Shown in pieces: positions 17,357 through 27,594 of a stretch of DNA of 50,453 nt. The stretch is taken from assembly GCA_947311485.1 (NCBI GenBank), contig CAMZLM010000022.1, forward strand, positions 1-50,453. Reading direction: 5' to 3'. Origin of the DNA: an uncultured Paracoccaceae bacterium (GTDB lineage: Bacteria; Pseudomonadota; Alphaproteobacteria; Rhodobacterales; Rhodobacteraceae). A program made the position numbers and the translations under genes. How positions within the stretch are numbered: the first letter of the stretch is position 1; the number at the start of each line of letters is the position of its first letter. The notes beneath the pieces were generated by a model, which was not told the origin of the DNA, did not search any database, and worked only from the letters and a program-made list of their open reading frames with translations.

Positions 17357-18053
17357 AGCCATCATGATTTTCGCAGCCGGTTTTGGCACCCGCATGGGCG
17401 CGCTCACCAAAAACTGCCCCAAGCCATTGATCAAAGTCGCCAACAAGCCTCTGATCTCCTATTCCCTACAGCTCGCTCGTGATGCCGGACTGCGCCGGAT
17501 TGTGGTCAATAGCCACTACCATGCCGAACAGCTCGAAACCTATCTGTCCGGTCATTCCGATATCACCGTTGTGCGTGAAACCCCCGATATTCTGGAAACA
17601 GGCGGCGGGTTGCGCAATGCTCTGCCCCAATTGAACAGCAATCCGGTTTTTACGCTGAATTCCGATATGATCTGGACGGGGGAAAACCCCCTGACCGCAT
17701 TGGTCAAAGGCTGGGATCCTGCGAAAATGGATGCCTTGCTGATGCTGATCCCCACACAAAATATCGAACAAAACACCAGCCCCGGGGATTTCTACCTGGA
17801 TAATGCAGGGCGCATTGACTGGCGCGGGGACCGGCCCACAGCCCCGTTTATGTACACCGGCGCACAGATCATCAAAACCGACCTGCTCCGCTCATTTGAA
17901 CAAAAATGCTTTTCTCTGACGGCCGTTTGGGACAGAATGATACAAGCAAGGCGTGCGTTTGGCCTTGTCCATTCAGGCGGCTGGGTGGATATTGGCCAAC
18001 CCGAACGTATTGGCGTTGCCGAGGCCACATTGCAAAGGAATGATTTTGAATAA
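17346..18053 (+). CDS. murU: N-acetylmuramate alpha-1-phosphate uridylyltransferase
   Basis: Nucleotidyltransferase that would convert MurNAc-1-phosphate plus UTP into UDP-MurNAc, the second step after AmgK in cell-wall recycling. The N-terminal signature is AAGFGTRMGALTKNCPKPL, the sugar-nucleotide pyrophosphorylase motif, with the PKPLIKV lysines. The start is the ATG at 17346 (MLPEAIMIF), inside the end of amgK; in-frame codons further upstream would overlap amgK too far. 235 residues is normal for MurU and shorter than mannose-1-phosphate guanylyltransferases, a common alternative label. Confidence 0.88.
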   Translation: MLPEAIMIFAAGFGTRMGALTKNCPKPLIKVANKPLISYSLQLARDAGLRRIVVNSHYHAEQLETYLSGHSDITVVRETPDILETGGGLRNALPQLNSNPVFTLNSDMIWTGENPLTALVKGWDPAKMDALLMLIPTQNIEQNTSPGDFYLDNAGRIDWRGDRPTAPFMYTGAQIIKTDLLRSFEQKCFSLTAVWDRMIQARRAFGLVHSGGWVDIGQPERIGVAEATLQRNDFE

Positions 18054-21000
18054 CTCCATCGCGTTGCACGGTGTTTATGGCGTCCCTGTCGGGTGTGATT
18101 TCGCGGCGACATTTGCAAAGGGTCTGCTCGAACGGTTTTCATCCCGCCCCCCCGAAGCATTGGCACGCGTGGAAATCTATGTGAACAGCCGCCGCATGGA
18201 ACGCCGCCTGCACGAAGTATTTCTGCAACATGGCACGCTTTTATTGCCACAGGTGCATTTGATCACTGAAATCGCCGACCGCCCCGATTTGCCCATCGCC
18301 CTGCCAGCGCCGGTCACCCCCCTGCGGCGACGGTTGCAATTGGCGCAATTGGTCAAGGCATTGCTCGCACAGGAACCGGACCTTGCCCCGCGGTCCGCTG
18401 TTTTTGATTTTGCCGCATCGCTCGGTGACCTGCTGGACGAAATGCAGGGCGAAGGCGTACCTTTTGATCGGCTCGAAAAAATCAAGGTCGGCGAATTGTC
18501 CGGTCATTGGGATCGATCGTTAACCTTTCTGCGAATCCTGTCGGAACACTGGCACCCCGGAAAGGCCGTCGATCCACAGGACAGGCAACGGGCGGTTGCC
18601 CTCGCATTGGCCGCAAAATGGGAACAGCAGCCCCCCGACCATCCGGTGATTATTGCCGGCTCGACCGGTTCTCGTGGTGCGTCGGCGGAATTCATGCGTG
18701 CGGTGGCCGGCCACCCGCACGGGGCCGTGGTATTACCCGGTTTCGACAGCGCCATGCCCGCCGCAGCGTGGGAAAATTTCAGTGATCCACGGGTTTCCAT
18801 GGATCATCCCCAGTCTGCCCTGTACCGGTTTTGCCAATCTCTGGATTTGGACATGGCGACGCTGCCGCTGTGGAATCCGTCCCCCCCCGCGCATCCGGCA
18901 CGAAACCGGCTTGTGTCCTTGGCCATTCGTCCGGCCCCTTTTACCGATCAATGGCTGGCCGAAGGTCCGGCGCTCATAACGGAAATTCCGCAAGCCACCG
19001 CAAACATCACCCTGCTGGAATCCGAAACCCCCAAAGACGAGGCCCGCACCCTTGCCCTGCGCTTGCGACAGGCCGCCGAAGACGGGCAAAAAACCGTGTT
19101 GATTTCACCGGACCGCGCGCTGACCCGCCGTGTCACCGCTGCGCTGAGGCGCTGGAATATCGTACCGGACGATAGCGCCGGTCGCCCATTGCACCAGTCG
19201 CCGCCCGGGGTTTTGTTGCGACTGCTTGGCAATTGTTTTGGCCAACGCCTAACACCGCTTACGCTGACGTCTTTGCTCAAACATCCCCTGACCGCGCGCG
19301 GGGATGACACTGGAAACAACCGGTTGTTTGCCCGCAATCTGGAACTCGAGGAACTGCGCGGTGGTGCCCCTTTTGTGGATTTCGCCCGACTGGAGGATTG
19401 GGCCGCCAAGGCCGACAACCCCGCACTGATCCTGTGGGTTGGCTGGCTGCGGGATATGCTGGAACCGTTGCAGCAAATATCTGTTGCACCCTTGGTGGAA
19501 TGGCTGGCGTTGCACAAACGCCTTGCCGAACAAATGGCTGCGGGTCCCGGACAAACCGGCAGTGGCGAGCTGTGGGAAAAGGAAGCGGGCAAGGAGGCGG
19601 CAAAGGCCTTTGCCAAACTGGAACTAGAAGCCGAAGCCGCCGGTGAATTATCTGTCAGCGATTACACCACTCTGTTCTTGCAAGTCCTGAAGGATGGCGA
19701 GGTCCGCGAAGCCCTCACGCCGCATCCACATATTGCGATTATGGGACCACGCGAAGCCCGCGAACAAGGGGCTGATCTGGTTATCCTTGCCGGTCTGAAC
19801 GAGGGCATCTGGCCCAAACCGGAAACCCCTGATCCATGGCTCAACCGGTCCATGCGACAGCAAATCGGCCTCCCGCCGCCAGAACGGCAAATCGGTCTGT
19901 CTGCGCATGATTTCCAACAGGCCATCGCCGCACCCGAGGTTATTTTGTCCCGTGCCCTGCGCGATGGCGAAGCCCCGACTGTGGCCTCGCGTTGGTTGTT
20001 GCGATTATCCAACTTGCTTGGCGGGCTTGAACAGGGCGACAGCACCAGCCTGACACAAATGCGCGCCCGTGGCGCACGGCTTGCCGATTGGGCACAGACA
20101 CTGGATGTGCCCGAAACCGAAATGCCCCGCGCCCCGCGTCCGGCACCTTGCCCGCCTGTCCATGCCCGCCCGAACCGCCTGTCGGTCACCCGGATCAAGA
20201 CCCTTGTCCGTGATCCATACGCCATTTACGCCAGTTCAATTTTGCGCCTGAGACCCTTGTTTCCACTGGGAAAAGAACCAAACGCTATGGAACGCGGCAA
20301 CGCCCTGCACGAGGTTTTGGAGGTTTTCATTACCCAAACGCTCGACAACCTGTCCAACATCACCCGGGAAAAATTTCTGGAAACCGCCGCCCTTGTTCTG
20401 GAAAAAGAGGCCCCGTGGCCAGCCGCCCGCCGGTTTTGGCTGGCGCGGTTGGCGCGGATTGCAGAATGGTTTGTGACAACCGAAACCGACCGCCGCAAGC
20501 GCGGGCAGGTTCTGGTTCAGGAACGCACCGGCGAACGCCGTATTCCCGATCTGGATTTTCTGTTGACGGCCAAGGTGGACCGCATCGACATTACGCCTTC
20601 CGGTGATTTGTGGATCTATGACTATAAATCCGGCAAGCCCCCCACCCCCGCGATGAGCAAAACCTTTGACAAACAGTTACAGCTCGAGGCCGCCATCGCA
20701 GAGGCCGGCGGGTTTGACGACCTGCCACCCGCCCCTGTGGCCGGTCTGGAATACATCGGATTGGGGGCTTCGGCATCCGCCGTAAGCGGCATCATTCGAC
20801 CGGTTGAAATAGATTCCGAAATTGTCACCACAATCTGGGATGAATTGACCCTGTTGATACGCGCCTATCAAAAACCACAACAAGGATATTCGGCCCGCGC
20901 GCGTATGCAAAAAAATCAGGATATTTCCGATTACGACCACCTCGCACGCCGTGGGGAATGGGAAGACAACGACACACCGCAACCGGAGCAAGTTGGATGA
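18040..21000 (+). CDS. addB: Double-strand break repair protein AddB
   Basis: Subunit of the AddAB helicase-nuclease, which processes double-strand DNA ends for RecA loading in alphaproteobacteria in place of RecBCD. The N-terminal half has the inactive-helicase-like fold typical of the family. The C-terminal PD-(D/E)xK nuclease shows D861-Y-K863 in YDYKSGKPP, with an upstream ERGNALHEVLE segment. ATG 18040 gives 986 residues. A TTG at 18046 is better spaced from the AAAGGA at 18034-18039 and could be the true start. It overlaps the murU end and, by four bases, the addA start. Confidence 0.93.
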   Translation: MILNNSIALHGVYGVPVGCDFAATFAKGLLERFSSRPPEALARVEIYVNSRRMERRLHEVFLQHGTLLLPQVHLITEIADRPDLPIALPAPVTPLRRRLQLAQLVKALLAQEPDLAPRSAVFDFAASLGDLLDEMQGEGVPFDRLEKIKVGELSGHWDRSLTFLRILSEHWHPGKAVDPQDRQRAVALALAAKWEQQPPDHPVIIAGSTGSRGASAEFMRAVAGHPHGAVVLPGFDSAMPAAAWENFSDPRVSMDHPQSALYRFCQSLDLDMATLPLWNPSPPAHPARNRLVSLAIRPAPFTDQWLAEGPALITEIPQATANITLLESETPKDEARTLALRLRQAAEDGQKTVLISPDRALTRRVTAALRRWNIVPDDSAGRPLHQSPPGVLLRLLGNCFGQRLTPLTLTSLLKHPLTARGDDTGNNRLFARNLELEELRGGAPFVDFARLEDWAAKADNPALILWVGWLRDMLEPLQQISVAPLVEWLALHKRLAEQMAAGPGQTGSGELWEKEAGKEAAKAFAKLELEAEAAGELSVSDYTTLFLQVLKDGEVREALTPHPHIAIMGPREAREQGADLVILAGLNEGIWPKPETPDPWLNRSMRQQIGLPPPERQIGLSAHDFQQAIAAPEVILSRALRDGEAPTVASRWLLRLSNLLGGLEQGDSTSLTQMRARGARLADWAQTLDVPETEMPRAPRPAPCPPVHARPNRLSVTRIKTLVRDPYAIYASSILRLRPLFPLGKEPNAMERGNALHEVLEVFITQTLDNLSNITREKFLETAALVLEKEAPWPAARRFWLARLARIAEWFVTTETDRRKRGQVLVQERTGERRIPDLDFLLTAKVDRIDITPSGDLWIYDYKSGKPPTPAMSKTFDKQLQLEAAIAEAGGFDDLPPAPVAGLEYIGLGASASAVSGIIRPVEIDSEIVTTIWDELTLLIRAYQKPQQGYSARARMQKNQDISDYDHLARRGEWEDNDTPQPEQVG

Positions 21001-24000
21001 ATTTTGACGATGCAACCCTTGCCCAAATTCGCGCGGCGGACCCGATGGCCTCTACCTGGGTGTCCGCGAATGCCGGTTCCGGTAAAACCCGTGTTCTGAC
21101 CGATCGCGTGGCGCGGTTGTTGCTCAACGGAACCGATCCGCAAAAAATTCTGTGCCTGACCTACACCAAGGCCGCCGCTGCCGAAATGCAGAACCGATTG
21201 TTTGAGCGGCTGGGAAAATGGGCAATGATGCAGGAACCTGACTTGCGCCAAGCGCTCGAGGAACTCGGGGAAAAGCCTTCCGCACTGGGCAGTGAAAGCC
21301 TGCGACTGGCGCGAACCCTGTTTGCCAATGCGCTTGAAACCCCCGGCGGGTTGAAGATCCAAACCATCCATTCCTTTTGCGACAAACTGCTTCGCCGTTT
21401 TCCGCTAGAGGCCGGCGTGTCGCCCGTGTTCGAAGTCATGGAGGACCGCCAAGCCAGACTGCTGCGCGAGGAGGTGCTGGAAGAACTGGCAGACCGCAAA
21501 GCCATGGCAGAAGTGGACGCGCTGGCGCAGTACATCAGCGATGCAGAACCGGATAGGCTATTACGGGAAATTGTCTCCAAACGCATACCTATGTGCCAGC
21601 CGGTTGTGGCCGAAACATTTGGCATTTCGGCACAGGACAGTTTGAAAGGCCTCCTTGAAACGGTGATGACACCTGAAAACCGGGCGATGCTGCAACAAGC
21701 GGTGGTGGCCTTGAATACCGGCAGTGTGACCGACGTTAAACACGCCACCAAATTGACAGCCGCCTTGGTACACACCCACCCGAACGAGGTTTTGCAGCTG
21801 CTTGAATCGGTCTGCCTGATTGCCAACAGCAAAAAGCTGGGCAAGAAAAACGTGGCCAAGCAACAAGGGGTGATGACCAAAAAGTTACAAAGTACCCATC
21901 CGGCGCTATGTGAAAATTTGGCCGAATTTACCGTGCTGATCGAATCCACGCGCAATAAACGGGTTGGCGTTCTGTCCTATGCACGCGCCACGGCACTCGC
22001 GAATTTCAGCCGTGCGTTTTTGATTGAATATGACCGACGCAAGTCCATGACCGGCAAACTGGATTTCGACGATCTGATCGCCAAAGCAGGGGTTTTGCTG
22101 GGCAACTCTGCCTCTGCGCAGTGGGTTTTGTACAAGCTTGATGGCGGGATTGACCATATTTTGGTGGACGAGGCCCAAGATACCAGCCCCGCACAATGGG
22201 CGGTGGTAAGCCAGCTCGCCGATGAATTCACCAGTGGCCAAGGGGCCAGCGAGGCCGAACGGACCCTGTTTGTTGTTGGCGATGAAAAACAGTCGATCTA
22301 TTCCTTTCAAGGGGCTGACCCAGCAGAGTTTTCCAAAATGCGGGATCGTTTTGCCGATCGGTATCAACAGGTAGACAAGCATTTGGCGCGGCAGGAATTG
22401 CTGCATTCCTTTCGTTCGTCCGACACCATTCTGAGCCTTGTGGACAGAGTGTTTGACGGAGACGCGGGGGAGGGGCTTGAAGGCGACATCCGCCACCGCG
22501 CATTTTTTGAGGACAAACCCGGGCGCGTCGATCTGTGGCCCTTTGTCGAGGCAGAACAAACCAAGGATGAAACACCGTGGTTTGAACCGGTGGATTTACC
22601 CAGCCCCAATGATCCCCGCACCATTCTGGCAAATCAGGTTGCCGATTGGGTGGAACATGTGGTGGGCGACAACATGGTCCTGCCCGGCAGCAAACCCGAA
22701 CGGGTGATTACCGCAGGGGATATCCTGATTTTGGTGCAAACCCGCGGCCCGTTATTTCACGCCATTATCAAGGCCCTGAAAACCCGTAATGTGGCCGTTG
22801 CGGGTGCCGATCGCCTGAATGTGGGGCAGGAACTGGCTGTGCGGGATATCCTGTCATTGTTGAAATTTGCCGATCTGCCCGAGGATGATCTGTCGCTGGC
22901 AGAGGCTCTCCGCTCGCCGATTTTTGGCTGGTCCGAAGATCGGCTTTTCCGGCTGGCATACGGGCGAAAGGGGTCTCTTTGGCAGCAAATTCGCGCTTCG
23001 GAGGAAGACACTTCCGCCACTTTAAATATGCTTCGCAAACTCTTGCAGCAGGCTGATTTTTTGCGCCCGTATGAATTGATTGAAATGATCCTGACCGAAT
23101 TCAAAGGCCGTGAAAACCTGTTGGCACGGTTGGGGAGTGAAATCGAGGACGGCATCAATGAATTGCTCACGCAGGCACTGAACTATGAACATGTAGACGT
23201 GCCGACACTCGCCGGTTTTTTACACTGGTTTGAATCCGGCGAGGTTGAAATCAAACGTGAAATGGCACCGGACGCGAATCAGGTTCGGGTGATGACCGTT
23301 CACGGGGCCAAGGGGCTTGAATCCCCCGTTGTCATTCTACCGGACACGGCAAAACGTCCCTACCGCGACCGCGATCAAATCGTGGTGCTGGAAGACGGCT
23401 CACCGGTTTGGAAGGTGGACAAAAGCAATGCCACGGAGGCACAGCTTCAGGCGATGGAAAAACGCAAGGCCTTTGAACTGCAAGAACGCATGCGTTTGCT
23501 CTATGTGGCCATGACCCGCGCCGAGAGCTGGCTTGTCGTTTGCGGGGCCGGAAAAGAAGACGAAAGCTGGTATGATCTGGTGCGCCAGGGGCTCGAACCC
23601 CTTGCCGTTCAGGAAACCGACTCGCCGTTGATGGATGGCGAGCAAACCGTCATGTGGAAATGGTCCGAAAAAAATATGGCAGCACAGGAAAGCAGGGACC
23701 GCCCCAAGGCAACTGTACCTGATTGGGTGACGTCACCGGCCAAATCCGCCGCGCGCGCCGCTGTCCCCCTGTCGCCCTCCAAAATGGATGGTGCAAAGGC
23801 GCTGTTTGGCGCGGGTGTGCCGGTAAGCGAAGAAGATGCCTTGCGGCGTGGGCGTCAGGTTCACAAACTCCTTGAACATCTTCCTGCAATTACCCGTGAC
23901 GAATGGGCAGCACAGGCAACAGCCCTGTTGACCGGCGATTGCATGCCCAAAGGTCCAGACGAATTGCCGCAGGTTTTGGCAGAGGCAACGCAGGTGCTGA

Positions 24001-24353
24001 GCACCCCCGAACTCGCCCCGTTCTTTGGGCCGGATACACTGGCAGAGGTCGGCATAACCGCCGTTTTGCCCGAACTGTCCAACCGGCAAATAGACGGCAT
24101 AATTGATCGATTGATCATTAAGGAAAACAGTGTCTTAGCCATCGACTTTAAAACCAACCGCGTGGTTCCTGCATGTGAAAATGAAACGCCGCTTGGTATT
24201 TTACGGCAGATGGGAGCCTATGAATCCGCCTTGCGCCAGATTTATCCGGACAAGCAAATCAAACTTGCCATCCTGTGGACGTTAAATGCCACACTCATGG
24301 AGATCCCCGCCGAAATGGCCCGCAACGCGTTACAGACTGTCGGTTCGCCTTGA
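20997..24353 (+). CDS. addA: Double-strand break repair helicase-nuclease AddA
   Basis: UvrD/RecB-type 3'-5' helicase with a C-terminal nuclease, partner of AddB. Walker A is ANAGSGKT at residues 24-31. Helicase motif II (LVDEAQDT) lies near residue 390, followed by GDEKQSIYSFQGA (motif III) and VMTVHGAKGLE (motif V). The nuclease motif IDFKTNRVVP is near residue 1049. The ATG at 20997 overlaps the addB stop (ATGA); in-frame codons from 20958 lie inside addB and are not used. 1118 residues is normal for the group. Confidence 0.95.
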   Translation: MNFDDATLAQIRAADPMASTWVSANAGSGKTRVLTDRVARLLLNGTDPQKILCLTYTKAAAAEMQNRLFERLGKWAMMQEPDLRQALEELGEKPSALGSESLRLARTLFANALETPGGLKIQTIHSFCDKLLRRFPLEAGVSPVFEVMEDRQARLLREEVLEELADRKAMAEVDALAQYISDAEPDRLLREIVSKRIPMCQPVVAETFGISAQDSLKGLLETVMTPENRAMLQQAVVALNTGSVTDVKHATKLTAALVHTHPNEVLQLLESVCLIANSKKLGKKNVAKQQGVMTKKLQSTHPALCENLAEFTVLIESTRNKRVGVLSYARATALANFSRAFLIEYDRRKSMTGKLDFDDLIAKAGVLLGNSASAQWVLYKLDGGIDHILVDEAQDTSPAQWAVVSQLADEFTSGQGASEAERTLFVVGDEKQSIYSFQGADPAEFSKMRDRFADRYQQVDKHLARQELLHSFRSSDTILSLVDRVFDGDAGEGLEGDIRHRAFFEDKPGRVDLWPFVEAEQTKDETPWFEPVDLPSPNDPRTILANQVADWVEHVVGDNMVLPGSKPERVITAGDILILVQTRGPLFHAIIKALKTRNVAVAGADRLNVGQELAVRDILSLLKFADLPEDDLSLAEALRSPIFGWSEDRLFRLAYGRKGSLWQQIRASEEDTSATLNMLRKLLQQADFLRPYELIEMILTEFKGRENLLARLGSEIEDGINELLTQALNYEHVDVPTLAGFLHWFESGEVEIKREMAPDANQVRVMTVHGAKGLESPVVILPDTAKRPYRDRDQIVVLEDGSPVWKVDKSNATEAQLQAMEKRKAFELQERMRLLYVAMTRAESWLVVCGAGKEDESWYDLVRQGLEPLAVQETDSPLMDGEQTVMWKWSEKNMAAQESRDRPKATVPDWVTSPAKSAARAAVPLSPSKMDGAKALFGAGVPVSEEDALRRGRQVHKLLEHLPAITRDEWAAQATALLTGDCMPKGPDELPQVLAEATQVLSTPELAPFFGPDTLAEVGITAVLPELSNRQIDGIIDRLIIKENSVLAIDFKTNRVVPACENETPLGILRQMGAYESALRQIYPDKQIKLAILWTLNATLMEIPAEMARNALQTVGSP

Positions 24354-24413
24354 CCCTATGGGTCGGGATAATTAGGTTACAGCCAACTGAAAAATCCTAC
24401 CTAGGAGAGCATA

Positions 24414-24734
24414 ATGGCAACTGTAGCCGTGACCGACGCCACCTTTGAAGCCGAAGTAACCAATTCCGATATCCCTGTAGTGGTGGATTTCTGGGCTGAA
24501 TGGTGCGGCCCTTGCAAACAGATCGGCCCAATTCTGGAAGAATTGTCCGCTGAACTCGACGGCAAAGTCAAAATCGCCAAGATCAACGTTGACGAAAACC
24601 CGAACACACCGGCACAAATGGGTGTTCGCGGCATTCCGGCATTGTTCCTGTTCAAAGACGGCCAGGTTGTTTCCAACAAAACCGGCGCGGCACCCAAGGC
24701 TGTTTTGTCCGGCTGGATTAACGAGAACATCTAA
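24414..24734 (+). CDS. trxA: Thioredoxin
   Basis: Small cytoplasmic dithiol reductase that keeps protein cysteines reduced and serves ribonucleotide reductase and other enzymes. The active site is W30-C31-G-P-C34-K, with the cis-proline in GIPALFLF. The 106-residue length is standard. An AGGAG ribosome site precedes the ATG. The gene follows addA by 60 bp, as in other alphaproteobacteria, and is closed by a terminator at 24756-24780. Confidence 0.97.
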   Translation: MATVAVTDATFEAEVTNSDIPVVVDFWAEWCGPCKQIGPILEELSAELDGKVKIAKINVDENPNTPAQMGVRGIPALFLFKDGQVVSNKTGAAPKAVLSGWINENI

Positions 24735-24755
24735 GAACCGTTGTCACCGGTTTTC

Positions 24756-24780
24756 AAAGGGCGGCCACGGGCTGCCCTTT
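24756..24780 (+). terminator. Intrinsic terminator of trxA
   Basis: AAAGGGCGGCC / GGCTGCCCTTT forms an 11-bp stem with one G-T pair and a 3-nt loop, followed by TGTGCGTTTTCTCTTT. It lies 21 bp after the trxA stop. Confidence 0.75.
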
Positions 24781-24815
24781 GTGCGTTTTCTCTTTCAAGC
24801 TCAGGAGCCTGAACA

Positions 24816-25034
24816 ATGCAATTCATCGACAACCTCCCCCTTTCCACCCTGATTATCGGCGCGCTGGCGCTGGGGTTGGCCCCGTTTTTTCCCGAACCGC
24901 ATCTGGTGGAAAAACTGCGGATGCTGTTTCAGGGCACACTCACCAAGCCGGTTGATATTTTCGACCTGCTGATGCACGCGTCCTTACCGGTTTTGCTGGT
25001 GATCCGGCTCATTCGAATGGCGCTGGCCGGATAA
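24816..25034 (+). CDS. Small hydrophobic membrane protein of unknown function
   Basis: A 72-residue protein with two likely membrane helices, at about residues 8-25 and 50-70. It has an AGGAG ribosome site eight bases before the ATG. Similar short proteins occur after trxA in Rhodobacterales and are sometimes labelled 'RND transporter', which the length cannot support. It overlaps the end of the convergent alpha/beta hydrolase gene by 26 bases. I do not know its function. Confidence 0.65.
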   Translation: MQFIDNLPLSTLIIGALALGLAPFFPEPHLVEKLRMLFQGTLTKPVDIFDLLMHASLPVLLVIRLIRMALAG

Positions 25035-25863
25035 AATCCACCACCGCACCGGTCACCTGATCGGCGTGGGTATAGGCAAGGCCGTGGCCTGCCCTGGACA
25101 CCACAACAATCTGCGCTTGCGGCACCCGCTGGCGCAGAATTTCGGCACTGGCAACCGGAATGACCGTATCCTTTTCACCGAAAATCGCCAATGTCGGCAG
25201 CCCCGCCTTGGTCAGTTTTTCATAGGCCGGCCGCAAATCCGTGCGGATCACATGGCGCAGGCTGCTAAGCACGGCCGCAGCAAAGGCCGGCTGGCGGGTT
25301 TCGGCAATCTGCATGTCGATCATGACAGAATCCACACCCTCGTTTCGGGCAGATTCCCGCAGCCCCTTACGAAATCGACGCGGACCAAACAGCCCGAAAA
25401 ACACATCGCCCAGCGCCGGCATCAGCATCAGCGTATTGAAAAAACCGCCCAACGTGTTGCGCAACCCGACCGGAGCCAACAATATCAACCGTCCAACCCG
25501 ATGTGGCTGCAAGGCGGCATAGCTGGTGACAATACCGCCGCCCATGGAATAACCCAACAAGTTGACCGGCCCCTGAATATCCAACACTTCGATCAGTTCA
25601 TCCAGTTCCTTGACGAAAAAATCACTGGTCTGTGCCTGCCCCGGATATTCGGAAAAACCGCGGCCAAAATGGTCAAAGGTCAACACCCGAAACCCCGCCC
25701 GCACCAAATCCGGCAACATATCACGCCAGACAAAACCGGGCGTGCTGAGGCCATGCACCAACACCAGCACCGACCCGTTTTCCGGTCCGTGCCATTGATA
25801 AAATATCCGGCCATTGGACAGATCGGCAAAGCAGCCCTTGTCCCGTGCATATTCAATCGGCAT
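25009..25863 (-). CDS. Alpha/beta-fold hydrolase
   Basis: Cytoplasmic serine hydrolase of 284 residues with no signal peptide. The nucleophile is S106 in GYSMGG, with the acid in FGEKDTVIP and the base in SRAGHGLAYT. The oxyanion-region motif VHGLS is at residues 37-41. The start overlaps the PhyH dioxygenase gene by 11 bases, so it is probably the last gene of the reverse cluster that begins with fghA or yaiI. The substrate cannot be told from the sequence. Confidence 0.85.
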   Translation of the reverse strand: MPIEYARDKGCFADLSNGRIFYQWHGPENGSVLVLVHGLSTPGFVWRDMLPDLVRAGFRVLTFDHFGRGFSEYPGQAQTSDFFVKELDELIEVLDIQGPVNLLGYSMGGGIVTSYAALQPHRVGRLILLAPVGLRNTLGGFFNTLMLMPALGDVFFGLFGPRRFRKGLRESARNEGVDSVMIDMQIAETRQPAFAAAVLSSLRHVIRTDLRPAYEKLTKAGLPTLAIFGEKDTVIPVASAEILRQRVPQAQIVVVSRAGHGLAYTHADQVTGAVVDFIRPAPFE

Positions 25864-26662
25864 TTTCGTCCTTCCAGATCACCGGAAACCAGTCTTCGCG
25901 CAGGCGTTGCCCTGCAACCATATTATGCCCCGGAAACGGCGGAGACGTTCGCCCGGGCCGCTCCACATAGCGCACATCATCGCCCAGCCAGCGCAACGAC
26001 AGGGCGCGGCGTTGCCCCCCGCCCGGATTACCACGCGCACCGTGGACTGTGCGATAGTCAAACAGCACCATATCACCGGGCTGCATCGGCCATTCCAGCA
26101 CGGTGAAACCGTCTGGATCGGCATCGGGATCCGGTACCTCTATCCAGTCCTGTGCGCTGTCATAAAAATCGCTGTTATCCGCCCAACTGACCGGTCGCAC
26201 AGGCTTATTCCAGCGATGCGACCCCGCAATCATCCGTAGAGAAGCATCCGTCACCGGATCAACCGGCATCCACATGCTGACGGTTTGCTCGCCCTCGACA
26301 AAATAATATGGCCCGTCCTGATGCCACGGCGTGGGGGTCGGGGTGCCGCTGGATTTAACCAGCACATGATCATGAAAAATTTGGGCACTGCGGGATTGCA
26401 TCAGGCGCGCGGCAATTTCGGCGGCGGGGCTGTTGCGGATGATATCCTCGAATTCCGGTACCCGCTGCCAGTTGCAATAATCATCAAAGAAACGCCCCTC
26501 GGCCACGCCGTTTTCGCTGGCATAGGGTCCGGGGCTGGCAAGATTGCGTTCAATTCCAGCGACCATCTGGTCCACCCATCCGCTCAGGGCACCCCGGATC
26601 AACACGGCTCCGTCCCTTTGAAAATCCGCAATGTGTTTGGCTGTAACCAGAGGGTTTGTCAT
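25853..26662 (-). CDS. Phytanoyl-CoA dioxygenase (PhyH) family protein
   Basis: Fe(II)/2-oxoglutarate-dependent oxygenase superfamily. The facial triad is visible as H114-x-D116 (PWHQDGP) and H207 (YRTVHGARGNP), with R219 in QRRALSLRW as probable 2-oxoglutarate ligand. It should be an active hydroxylase, substrate unknown; relatives act on fatty acyl-CoA, ectoine and small amino-acid-like compounds. The start at 26662 overlaps the stop of the cyclodeaminase-like gene (ATGA) and is preferred over an ATG at 26680. The 269-residue length is normal. Confidence 0.85.
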   Translation of the reverse strand: MTNPLVTAKHIADFQRDGAVLIRGALSGWVDQMVAGIERNLASPGPYASENGVAEGRFFDDYCNWQRVPEFEDIIRNSPAAEIAARLMQSRSAQIFHDHVLVKSSGTPTPTPWHQDGPYYFVEGEQTVSMWMPVDPVTDASLRMIAGSHRWNKPVRPVSWADNSDFYDSAQDWIEVPDPDADPDGFTVLEWPMQPGDMVLFDYRTVHGARGNPGGGQRRALSLRWLGDDVRYVERPGRTSPPFPGHNMVAGQRLREDWFPVIWKDENAD

Positions 26663-27594
26663 GGATTCAGGGCCTTCCATTTCTGCAGGATGTATTTCGC
26701 GGTCATCAAATCCAGATGTGCGCCGCCGCCGTTCTTGAACAGGGTGATATCATTGCCGGATAACCGCCCCGTGCTGCCTTGTGCCAGATCGTATAAATCA
26801 CCCTGAATATCATCACGAGAGATCACCCCGTTCTGAAGCGGGATTTTCAATTCTCCGATGTGGTCCAGCGTGGTTTCCCGACTGTCGACAAAAATCCGCG
26901 AACGGGTCAGGGCGGTGTCGTCCGCTTCCCGCATGTCAGGACGATAGGCACCGATCAAATCAATATGCTGGCCTGCCTGCAACCAATCCCCATGCAGCAC
27001 CGGATCCGTAGACATGGTGGCACAGCAAACCACATCCGCCGCAGCAACAGCGGCAGGCAGATCGGTAACAGCAGAAATGCTATGGTCCGCTTGCAAAGCC
27101 TTGGCGAACGCCACCGCCTTTGACGGCGTTCGGTTCCAGACGCTAAAGTCCAGCCCGTCAAAAGCAGAACCATAGGCCGACACCAGATTGGCCCCGACCG
27201 TACCAGCCCCGATGATCAGAACCTTGCGAATATCCTTGCGGGCCAACAACCGCGCCCCGAGCAGGCTATCACCTGCGGTTTTCCATTTGGTCACCAGATG
27301 AAAGTCGATCACCGCTTCCAACACGCCGGTATCATCGGCAAAAACCATCACCCCGCCATGGATCATCGGCAGGCCCTTGCCCACATTCGACGGTACGATT
27401 GTGGCGCTTTTTACCGCAACCCCCAAACCGTCAATCCATGCGGCACGCGACAGCAGGGTATCATCACCCCGATAGGCAAAACCATCGGCGATGCTCGGGG
27501 CTGCCAGCCGATGACCGGCCAACATTGCATCCGTGACGCCCTGCCAATCCAGCATGGGGTCCATTTCGTCAAAACCGATAAAGGGGATTTGCAT
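26659..27594 (-). CDS. Ornithine cyclodeaminase / mu-crystallin family protein
   Basis: NAD(P)-dependent enzyme family that includes ornithine cyclodeaminase, alanine dehydrogenase and imine reductases. The Rossmann motif GAGTVG is at residues 129-134, and K62 in the VKSATIVP segment corresponds to a substrate-contacting lysine. The arginine usually found in the TxxRTA motif is lysine here (K105, in VTKWKTAGDS), so the carboxylate contact may differ. The 311-residue length is normal. The ATG directly abuts the stop of the HAD gene and the end overlaps the PhyH gene. The true substrate is unknown; 'ornithine' is only the family name. Confidence 0.84.
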   Translation of the reverse strand: MQIPFIGFDEMDPMLDWQGVTDAMLAGHRLAAPSIADGFAYRGDDTLLSRAAWIDGLGVAVKSATIVPSNVGKGLPMIHGGVMVFADDTGVLEAVIDFHLVTKWKTAGDSLLGARLLARKDIRKVLIIGAGTVGANLVSAYGSAFDGLDFSVWNRTPSKAVAFAKALQADHSISAVTDLPAAVAAADVVCCATMSTDPVLHGDWLQAGQHIDLIGAYRPDMREADDTALTRSRIFVDSRETTLDHIGELKIPLQNGVISRDDIQGDLYDLAQGSTGRLSGNDITLFKNGGGAHLDLMTAKYILQKWKALNP